Source: Tannerellaceae bacterium
GTDB lineage: Bacteria; Bacteroidota; Bacteroidia; Bacteroidales; Tannerellaceae
Direction of reading: 5' to 3'
NCBI GenBank assembly: GCA_031265595.1
Contig: JAISCM010000140.1
Coordinates: 1 to 6,979 of the forward strand
DNA: 6,979 bases
The notes beneath the pieces were generated by a model. The model made no database searches, was not told the origin of the DNA, and saw nothing but the letters and a program-made list of their open reading frames with translations. The translations under genes were made by a program, and so were the position numbers. This document shows positions 1-5,348 of this stretch, piece by piece. The first letter of the stretch is position 1, and the number at the start of each line of letters is the position of its first letter.

Positions 1-321
1 CGGAATCATGTATATATCCTGCAAACGCCTTTGTTCAGGGTACGGAATAAGCAAAAAACGTGGTATTGCTATACGGAAGAAGAACGGTTGGCGGCGATGG
101 CGGCTGCCGGGAAGAATCCCGAAATCACCCGCTTCAAAGGACTGGGGGAAATATCGCCCGATGAGTTTAAGAACTTTATCGGAAAGGACATTCGCCTTGA
201 CCAGGTAACGATGAAGAAGGAAGACCTTGTAAAAGAAATGCTGGCCTTCTATATGGGCAAGAACACCATGGAGCGGCAGAGCTTTATCATTGAAAACTTA
301 GTGGTAGAAGAAGAAATATAA
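1..321 (+). CDS. parE: DNA topoisomerase IV subunit B, C-terminal end (partial)
   Basis: This is the last 106 codons of a gene that begins before the window, read in frame from base 1 to the TAA at 319-321. The product is the ATPase/TOPRIM subunit of topoisomerase IV, which together with ParC decatenates daughter chromosomes in the cytoplasm. The visible part is the end of the TOPRIM region and the C-terminal tail. The stretch [13 protein letters not shown] (about codons 45-57) is the KGLGE motif shared by type IIA B subunits. The following [11 protein letters not shown] and the ending [17 protein letters not shown] fit ParE of Bacteroidetes. GyrB usually reads KGLGEMNxxQLW and ends in an MGDxVxxRRxFIExNA motif, so I favour ParE over GyrB. 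It sits 4 nt upstream of coaD, so the two are almost certainly co-transcribed. The N-terminal GHKL ATPase part cannot be assessed. Confidence 0.92.
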   Translation, partial: RNHVYILQTPLFRVRNKQKTWYCYTEEERLAAMAAAGKNPEITRFKGLGEISPDEFKNFIGKDIRLDQVTMKKEDLVKEMLAFYMGKNTMERQSFIIENLVVEEEI

Positions 322-325
322 GCAG

Positions 326-784
326 ATGAAGAAAACAGCCTTATTCCCCGGAACATTCGACCCTTTTACCATCGGGCATCAATCCTTAGTCAGCCGGGGG
401 CTTACGCTGGTAGACGAGATTGTGATCGCTATCGGCGTAAATGAAAAGAAGCAGGCTTATTTTTCGCTTGAAGAACGGCTGGACAGCATCCGCCGGCTGT
501 ATGAGGGAGACGCCCGCATACGGGTAGAACCTTATGACTGCCTCACCGTAGACTTTGCTGCCCGGGTGGGGGCGCAATCTATTTTGCGCGGCATCCGCAC
601 CGTCAATGATTTTGAATACGAAAAAAGCATTGCCGACGTAAACCGTAAGCTGGCGGGGATAGATACGTTCATCCTTTTTACGGAGCCCGAACATACGCAT
701 ATCAGTTCCAGCATCGTGCGCGAGCTGCTTACTTATGGTAAAGATATCTCCCTCTTCGTACCGAAAGAGACGAAGTTGTATTAA
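326..784 (+). CDS. coaD: Phosphopantetheine adenylyltransferase (CoaD)
   Basis: The 152-aa product fits the usual 150-165 aa size of bacterial PPAT, the penultimate step of coenzyme A synthesis: 4'-phosphopantetheine + ATP gives dephospho-CoA + PPi in the cytosol. The nucleotidyltransferase signature [11 protein letters not shown] lies at residues 8-18, with T15-x-G17-H18 as the ATP-binding T/HxGH motif. Other family landmarks are the Lys pair at 41-42, the [13 protein letters not shown] block at 88-100 (substrate-binding arginines and the acidic/aromatic stretch) and ISSSIVREL at 126-134, which contacts the adenylate phosphate. All key residues appear intact. The ATG lies 4 nt after the parE stop and places the signature at the normal distance from the N-terminus. 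There is only a weak purine-rich leader, as is common in Bacteroidetes. The S41 protease gene follows after 23 nt in the same direction. Confidence 0.97.
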   Translation: MKKTALFPGTFDPFTIGHQSLVSRGLTLVDEIVIAIGVNEKKQAYFSLEERLDSIRRLYEGDARIRVEPYDCLTVDFAARVGAQSILRGIRTVNDFEYEKSIADVNRKLAGIDTFILFTEPEHTHISSSIVRELLTYGKDISLFVPKETKLY

Positions 785-807
785 TTATTAGAGGAAAATT
801 AGAAAGA

Positions 808-2430
808 ATGAAAAGAATCGGATTGTACCTGTTACTCGTTTGTTGTTCGGTTGTGCAAATAGCTGCCCAGAACAATATGAATCTGGAAGCGCGGAAGCTT
901 TCGATGGCCTTATTTGCCGTATCGAACTTATATGTTGATTCTACCAATACGGATAAGTTGGTAGAAGATGCTATTGTAGGGATGCTGGAAAAACTGGATC
1001 CTCACTCCAATTACCTCGACCCCGAAGAGACTAAGGAAATGACCGAGCCCTTGCAGGGTAACTTCGACGGTATCGGTATTCAGTTCAATATGCTTACGGA
1101 TACCTTGTATGTGATACAGGTGATAGCCGGAGGGCCTTCCGAAAAGGTAGGGCTTATGGCTGGCGACCGTATCATCCTGGTAAACGACACCCTCATTGCA
1201 GGGGTGAAGATGAAAACTACTGATATTATGAAACGCCTGCGCGGCCCCAAAGGCACGGAGGTGAGGATAAAAGTACTTCGCCAGAACGAGCCGGAACTGA
1301 TTGCGTTTAAGATCATCCGCGGTAAGATACCGGTTTACAGCCTCGACGCGGCTTATATGGCGGATAAGCACACGGGGTATGTCAAACTAAACCGTTTTGC
1401 CGCATCGTCGGCCGACGAATTTCGGGAGGCGTTAGACAAACTGAAGAAAAGCGGTATGAAAGACCTCATCATAGACCTTCAGGGGAATGGCGGCGGCTAC
1501 CTGAATATAGCCATCGACATGGCCAATGAGTTTCTGGCCAAAGGCCAATTGATTGTGTATACGGAAGGAGCCAAACAGCCCCGGGAAGAGGCCAAAGCTA
1601 CAGGAAACGGGAACTTTGAAGCAGGCCGTCTGGTTATTCTGGTAGACGAATCGTCGGCCTCGGCCAGCGAGATACTTGCCGGCGCCATACAGGATTGGGA
1701 CAGGGGCGTTATCGTAGGCCGCCGCACATTTGGCAAAGGACTGGTGCAAAAGCCTATCCCCCTACCCGACGGCTCGATGATCCGCCTCACCGTTTCGCGC
1801 TATCACACTCCCACCGGAAGAGGGATACAGCGCCCTTACGAAAATGGCAAGAAAGAAGAATACCACTACGACCTGATAGAACGCTACAACCGTGGCGAGC
1901 TGATGAGCGCCGACAGTATTCATTTCCCCGATTCGATGAAGTATAAGACGCTGATCAATCACCGGACGGTATATGGCGGAGGCGGAATCATGCCCGATTT
2001 GTTTATCCCGATCGATACCACCCGTTTCACCGATTACCACCGCCGCCTGGTAGCCACAGGGCTGATCAACCGTGTCGCTATGAACTACCTGGATCAAAAC
2101 CGGAAGGAGATGACGGCCACCTATCGCAAGTTTGAAAGCTATAAGAAGTCATTTAAAGTAACAGACGACATCTTACAGAATCTATTAGATATGGCCACGG
2201 AAGAGAAGATCGAGTATAACGAAGAGCAATACACCCACTCCAAACCGCTGATCAGACTCCAGATAAAAGCCCTCATCGCCCGCGACATGTATGAAATGGC
2301 AGAGTATTTCCGCATCATAAACGACGACAATACCGCCTACCTCGAAGCCCTCCGCCTCATCAACAACAAAGAAGCGTATGATAAGGAGCTGGGGAATCCC
2401 CCAACCCAACCCAACCCCCCAACCCCCTAA
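808..2430 (+). CDS. Secreted PDZ-containing S41 C-terminal processing protease (CtpA/Prc type)
   Basis: The 540-aa product starts with a signal peptide: K2-R3, a hydrophobic core at about 5-17, and probable cleavage after the IAA at 18-20. The C12-C13 pair has no good lipobox, so I read it as a secreted periplasmic enzyme. A leading S41 N-terminal region (LDPHSNYLDPEE at 63-74) is followed by a PDZ domain at about 86-160 (GIGIQF, then GGPSEKVGLMAGDRI) that would capture C-termini of substrates. The protease core at about 185-345 carries the DLQGNGGG strand (223-230). S285 (in SASE), D296 and K310 (in TFGKGLVQ) match the spacing of the E. coli Prc triad S430/D441/K455, so it should be active. 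A C-terminal helical extension runs to about residue 527. The last 12 or so residues (GNPPTQPNPPTP) are translated from a CCCAA-rich repeat and do not look like native family sequence. It is the last gene of the parE-coaD transcript. Its physiological substrate is unknown. Confidence 0.94.
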   Translation: MKRIGLYLLLVCCSVVQIAAQNNMNLEARKLSMALFAVSNLYVDSTNTDKLVEDAIVGMLEKLDPHSNYLDPEETKEMTEPLQGNFDGIGIQFNMLTDTLYVIQVIAGGPSEKVGLMAGDRIILVNDTLIAGVKMKTTDIMKRLRGPKGTEVRIKVLRQNEPELIAFKIIRGKIPVYSLDAAYMADKHTGYVKLNRFAASSADEFREALDKLKKSGMKDLIIDLQGNGGGYLNIAIDMANEFLAKGQLIVYTEGAKQPREEAKATGNGNFEAGRLVILVDESSASASEILAGAIQDWDRGVIVGRRTFGKGLVQKPIPLPDGSMIRLTVSRYHTPTGRGIQRPYENGKKEEYHYDLIERYNRGELMSADSIHFPDSMKYKTLINHRTVYGGGGIMPDLFIPIDTTRFTDYHRRLVATGLINRVAMNYLDQNRKEMTATYRKFESYKKSFKVTDDILQNLLDMATEEKIEYNEEQYTHSKPLIRLQIKALIARDMYEMAEYFRIINDDNTAYLEALRLINNKEAYDKELGNPPTQPNPPTP

Positions 2431-2437
2431 AAGGGGG
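2398..2437 (+). repeat. CCCAA-rich low-complexity tract ending in a C5T/AG5 inverted repeat
   Basis: From 2398 the sequence is a run of CCC/CCCCC blocks separated by AA, including a C6 homopolymer at 2415-2420. It ends in an inverted repeat with arms CCCCCT (2423-2428) and AGGGGG (2432-2437) around a 3-nt AAA loop. The TAA stop of the S41 protease (2428-2430) lies inside this inverted repeat, and the C-rich part is translated as its proline-rich tail. C-block/TAAA/G-block sequences of this kind are, from memory, dispersed near gene ends in Bacteroidetes genomes; I cannot verify that here. It lacks a following T-run, so it is not a canonical terminator. The homopolymers could make the protease C-terminus prone to slippage. 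Confidence 0.7.
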
Positions 2438-2472
2438 CTAAGAGGCTATACCGTAAGGCATTTAAGATGGAT

Positions 2473-2499
2473 AACCCCGGGCGCAACCCGGGGTTTTTT
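2473..2499 (+). terminator. Rho-independent terminator after the parE-coaD-S41 operon
   Basis: A perfect 9-bp stem AACCCCGGG (2473-2481) / CCCGGGGTT (2487-2495) closes a 5-nt loop (CGCAA). The right arm runs into an uninterrupted T6 (2494-2499), two of which pair in the stem. It lies 43 nt after the stop codon of the S41 protease and has the shape of a classical intrinsic terminator for the + strand operon. On the - strand there is only a short T pair, so it is probably unidirectional. Confidence 0.9.
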
Positions 2500-2515
2500 A
2501 CAGACCGGCGAAAGG

Positions 2516-2655
2516 AAAAAAAAGTCTTCGCGATGTCTTCAGGAAGTCTTCGCGATGTGTTGAGTAAATCTTCGCGAAGTGTTGAGTAACTCTTCGCGAT
2601 GTCTTTGTAAAGACTTCGCGAAGACTTGTTTATATCATCGCGAAGACTTTTTTTT
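2516..2655. repeat. 140-bp dyad-symmetric element with six TCGCGA units at exact 22-bp spacing
   Basis: Six units share the core TCGCGA, at 2528, 2550, 2572, 2594, 2616 and 2638; every step is exactly 22 bp. The fuller unit is about (A/G)TCTTCGCGA(T/A)G(T/A). Units 3 and 5 contain the perfect 10-bp palindrome CTTCGCGAAG. The ends form a perfect 20-bp inverted repeat: A8 plus GTCTTCGCGATG (2516-2535) against CATCGCGAAGAC plus T8 (2636-2655). Units 2 and 5 add a perfect 12-bp inverted match (2544-2555 / 2616-2627) on the same symmetry axis at 2585.5. By my hand count about 53 of 70 positions pair across the whole element. It lies between convergent genes and overlaps the last codons and stop of nagA. 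Possible roles, all inferred: bidirectional terminator, binding-site array on one DNA face, or a small non-autonomous element. I see no clear target-site duplication in the flanks. Confidence 0.9.
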
Positions 2656-3831
2656 ACTATTCTGGGCAACTAATGGATCGTTCCCTTCCACAATCGTAGT
2701 AAGGACATTGATATCTTTATCGAACAGGATGATGTCGGCGTCTTTCCCTTTTTCTAAGGTTCCTTTCTTGTCGGCGATGTGCATGATGCGGGCGGGGGTT
2801 TCGGACGACATGCGGATGGCGTCTGTCAGGGGGATGCCCAGGGATGTCATGGTGCGGATGAGCTTGTCGCTCGTGGCGATGCTGCTGGCCAGGGCGGAGC
2901 GGTCGGCTAATTTGCCTACGCCGTCTTCTACGATGATCCGGCTGTCGATCGCTTCTACCGGGCCCTCGAAGGCGGCGGCAAACATGGCATCGGTTACTAA
3001 GGCGATGCGTTGGGGGCCTTTTATTCTATAGACAAGTACCAGGATAGCAGGGGGTACGTGGATGCCGTCGGCTATTAATTCTACTGTCATATCTTCCATT
3101 AAGTAGACGCTTTCTATTGTTCCTTCGCGCTTAAATTCACGTTCTTTGTGTACGCCCGTCATGGCGTTGTAGAAGTGGGTGGCATGTCTGTAGCCTACTT
3201 CCGAAGCGGCTTGTACAACGGGGTAGCCGCCCGTGGTATGGGCTAAGGATACCAGTATCCCCCGTTCCGAAGCATACCATCCGAATGCCATGGCGCCTGG
3301 TAATTCCGGCGAAGCGCTCCATCGTTTGATGCAATGGGTGGAGGCTATTAGCTCCTGATATTCCTGTGGGTCGGGGTTGTACAGGTAGCGGGGGTCTTGG
3401 CCGCCGCACATGGCTTTGTTCAGGTAGTTTCCTTCCAGGTGGAGGCCCATGATGCGTGCGCCGTCTTTGGGGTCGGTCATCACCTGTTCGCAGGTACGGA
3501 TGGCTCGTTCGAATGTGCTTCGGGGAGCGGCGGCGAGCGTGGCGTATAGCGCCGTTGTGCCATGGCGGGCATGCGCTTTGGCGATTGCATAAAAAGCCTC
3601 CGGCGTAGCTTCCGTAAAGTCATGTCCGTTCCCTCCGTGCAAATGGATGTCTATACAGCCCGGCGCAAGGTAGTTTCCCCGGGCGTCGATGGTTTCGCAA
3701 CCGGCCAGCTCCCAATCGCTTGTTGTTATTTCGGCGATTCTCTTATCTTCTATAATAAGCGTGTGATTCCGCAGAATACCTGATGGCGTAATGATTTGCC
3801 CGTTTATGATCTTTTTGTACCTTTTCCTCAT
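2635..3831 (-). CDS. nagA: N-acetylglucosamine-6-phosphate deacetylase
   Basis: This 398-aa amidohydrolase-superfamily enzyme should hydrolyse GlcNAc-6-phosphate to glucosamine-6-phosphate and acetate in the cytosol, feeding amino-sugar catabolism or cell-wall recycling. The TIM-barrel metal site is visible: H63-x-H65 (DIHLHGGNGHDF), E133 (GLHLEGN), H198 (SLAHTTGGY), H219 (ATHFYNAM) and the catalytic aspartate D281 (VTDAM). N222 and H258 match substrate-binding positions. The usual HLEGP is HLEGN here, and the CGGQDP segment differs from the more common KGAHDP, so a variant substrate is possible. The ATG at 3829-3831 overlaps the TGA of the upstream protease gene (ATGA), which suggests translational coupling. 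The final six residues, KKKSSR, and the TGA are encoded by the 22-bp repeat element. No signal peptide is seen. The length is normal for the family (about 380-400). Confidence 0.92.
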   Translation of the reverse strand: MRKRYKKIINGQIITPSGILRNHTLIIEDKRIAEITTSDWELAGCETIDARGNYLAPGCIDIHLHGGNGHDFTEATPEAFYAIAKAHARHGTTALYATLAAAPRSTFERAIRTCEQVMTDPKDGARIMGLHLEGNYLNKAMCGGQDPRYLYNPDPQEYQELIASTHCIKRWSASPELPGAMAFGWYASERGILVSLAHTTGGYPVVQAASEVGYRHATHFYNAMTGVHKEREFKREGTIESVYLMEDMTVELIADGIHVPPAILVLVYRIKGPQRIALVTDAMFAAAFEGPVEAIDSRIIVEDGVGKLADRSALASSIATSDKLIRTMTSLGIPLTDAIRMSSETPARIMHIADKKGTLEKGKDADIILFDKDINVLTTIVEGNDPLVAQNSKKKSSR

Positions 3832-5264
3832 GGCTTGTAAAAGTCTGCGGGCAGGATAGCCGCCCCGTTTGTTTGCTTTGAATCGAGCGAATTATACAGT
3901 GGGATCAGGTTTGCCTCGCCGGTGGATGATCGGAGCGGGGAGCTTTTGCTTGCGGTGAAGCTCCCATTGGCAATGTAATTCAGGATACGCTTTAAGATGT
4001 ATTCTTCCGGGTCGCCAAATGGATAGTAAGTAAGCAGGCTGTTATCGTCGCAGGCAAAGCCCGGCGTAGGAAAGATACCGTTTGCATACGCCGAGAAGTC
4101 TTCTTTATTGCTCAAACGGCTTACGATGGGATGTAGCTCCCAATCATACAGGTCGCTGGTGATGGTGATGGATGCTACGTTCTTTCCTTCGGTGGTATCG
4201 CCTACCTGTATCAGTTCCGACCCCATATACGGGGCTAATCCATTGATCACAATTTCGGAAGACGAGGCTGTGCGTTTGCTTGTTATTATAAAAAGCCGGC
4301 TGAGGGTAAGGTTTGCTCCGTGCGTTCCTTCTGTTATCCGCTTCGGATCTAAATATAGCGTCTTCTTGCTCTTATCATTGTATGTAAGGTAGCAAAGAAC
4401 ATCATTAAAGGCCGATGCGGGCGCCAGCATCGTTGCCAGTAACTGTGCGCAGGATACCAGGCCGCCGCTATTGAAACGCAGGTCTAATACAAACTCGCTT
4501 ACATTGTCTGAGGCATATTCAGCAAATGCGCGGCGGAGGCTGTTATTAAACGTCTCGTCTTCGCTACCCTTCGGGCCGGAGGTGAAATGATTGTACAGCA
4601 GATAGCCCACCTTTTTCCCGTCGGCGAGCGGAATCGTCTTATGCACCAGCACAGGATTGTCTGTCACCGGCCGGGAGGTGATGGAGACGGCTGGCTCTAT
4701 TGCTGTGTTGACCTTTCTGGAAATGCCTATTTTCAGTGTGACGGGTGTTGAGGTATCGAATAAGGTAAGCAGGTCGGCGCTCTTAGCCGGCACAGACTTA
4801 TCATTGATTTCATAAATCCAGTTTCCGCGCTCCAAGCCTGCTTCCGAGGCTGGGGAATCGGGCAATACGTAAAGAACCATCAAGCCGTATCGCTTTGTAT
4901 TCTCTACATAGTAGTATTGAAATTCAAAGCCAAACGAATAGCCATCGCCCATATAGGCTTTAGACGCAGCGGCCTTTTGGTTGATGGTAGAATAATAGTA
5001 CTGATGCCTCCCGTTTATACTTTTACCGTCTTTTTCCGACAGTAAGGAATTGAAGAATGGTTCGGGTTCTTCGGTAAAGGGCAACCTTTCGCTTCCCGGT
5101 ATCTCGTCGGCCCATAAGTATTGATTGCGCATTTGCTGCTCTATCCAATGGTTTACATCAGCCTGCACACCCGGATTGTCTACGGGTATTGTTTCGCCTG
5201 TACAGCCGGCGAACAATGTATATACAAATAATGTATATAATAGGAAGGATATTCGATTTCTCAT
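3828..5264 (-). CDS. S41-family peptidase, predicted lipoprotein
   Basis: The 478-aa product begins with R2/R4, a hydrophobic stretch at about 6-18 and a lipobox-like FAGC ending at C21, so it is probably a lipid-anchored envelope protein. An N-terminal cap follows at about 35-110, including a WxEQQMRNQYLWADEIP region seen in Bacteroidetes S41 lipoproteins. A divergent PDZ-like domain spans about 110-180 (YVLPDSPASEAGLERGNWI). The S41 core at about 215-400 has DLRFNSGG at 261-268. The nucleophile candidate is S334 (TASSSE, aligning with the SASE motif) and the base candidate is K361 (TEGKN). The Prc-type aspartate is not evident, which leaves a Ser-Lys dyad. It differs from the first S41 protease in having a lipid anchor and a weaker PDZ motif. 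The stop codon overlaps the nagA start. The purine-rich AAGAAG just upstream supports the ATG at 5262-5264. Substrate unknown. Confidence 0.9.
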   Translation of the reverse strand: MRNRISFLLYTLFVYTLFAGCTGETIPVDNPGVQADVNHWIEQQMRNQYLWADEIPGSERLPFTEEPEPFFNSLLSEKDGKSINGRHQYYYSTINQKAAASKAYMGDGYSFGFEFQYYYVENTKRYGLMVLYVLPDSPASEAGLERGNWIYEINDKSVPAKSADLLTLFDTSTPVTLKIGISRKVNTAIEPAVSITSRPVTDNPVLVHKTIPLADGKKVGYLLYNHFTSGPKGSEDETFNNSLRRAFAEYASDNVSEFVLDLRFNSGGLVSCAQLLATMLAPASAFNDVLCYLTYNDKSKKTLYLDPKRITEGTHGANLTLSRLFIITSKRTASSSEIVINGLAPYMGSELIQVGDTTEGKNVASITITSDLYDWELHPIVSRLSNKEDFSAYANGIFPTPGFACDDNSLLTYYPFGDPEEYILKRILNYIANGSFTASKSSPLRSSTGEANLIPLYNSLDSKQTNGAAILPADFYKP

Positions 5265-5348
5265 AATTAAAACTTCTTTTCTACAATAGCTTTACATTTT
5301 AAAATGCTTACATTTACCCGCAAAACTACAAATATTAACCCAAATAGC
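5265..5348. promoter_or_regulatory. AT-rich divergent intergenic region, likely holding both promoters
   Basis: This 84-nt gap separates the start codons of two divergent genes, so both promoters should be here or just inside the genes. On the - strand TAGTTTTG (5328-5321) matches the Bacteroidetes -7 box TAnnTTTG exactly, but I find no TTTG -33 box at the right distance. On the + strand TACATTTA (5309-5316) matches 7 of 8 positions (last base A instead of G), also without a clear -33 box. No inverted repeat or riboswitch-like fold stands out. The assignments are tentative. Confidence 0.35.

Noticed and set aside
842..848. Lipoprotein cysteine pair (C12-C13) in the first S41 protease signal peptide
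   Set aside because: The residues before the cysteines (LLV) do not give the small residue required at -1, and a good signal peptidase I site (IAA) follows, so lipidation is not supported.
386..2409. Long antisense reading frames opposite coaD and the S41 protease (for example 928-1371, 1432-1749 and 1762-2097 on the - strand)
   Set aside because: They lie wholly inside well-supported genes, show no family motifs and have no ribosome sites; they are shadows of the real frames.
2523..2654. CRISPR array
   Set aside because: The period is only 22 bp with a core of about 12 bp. The linkers are about 10 bp and partly alike, far too short for spacers, and there are no cas genes or leader.
2516..2655. 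Complete insertion sequence
   Set aside because: At 140 bp with no transposase and no evident target-site duplication, it could at most be a non-autonomous relic; mobility is kept only as a hypothesis.
2427..2669. A - strand 80-codon reading frame (and + strand frames at 2378-2563 and 2579-3031) with a 22-residue periodic protein (…SSRSLYKDIAKS… / …TSRRLPEDIAKT…)
   Set aside because: A 22-bp DNA period shifts frame by one each unit and so returns every 66 bp, giving an apparent 22-residue protein repeat on both strands. The frames overlap the terminator and neighbouring genes and lack a ribosome site, so this is an artefact of the array.
5304..5348. Upstream in-frame ATG (5304) as the start of the nucleoside kinase
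   Set aside because: It would add 15 polar residues before the TGS domain, which normally begins at the N-terminus, and would lie over the candidate promoter elements. Not excluded, but less likely than 5349.
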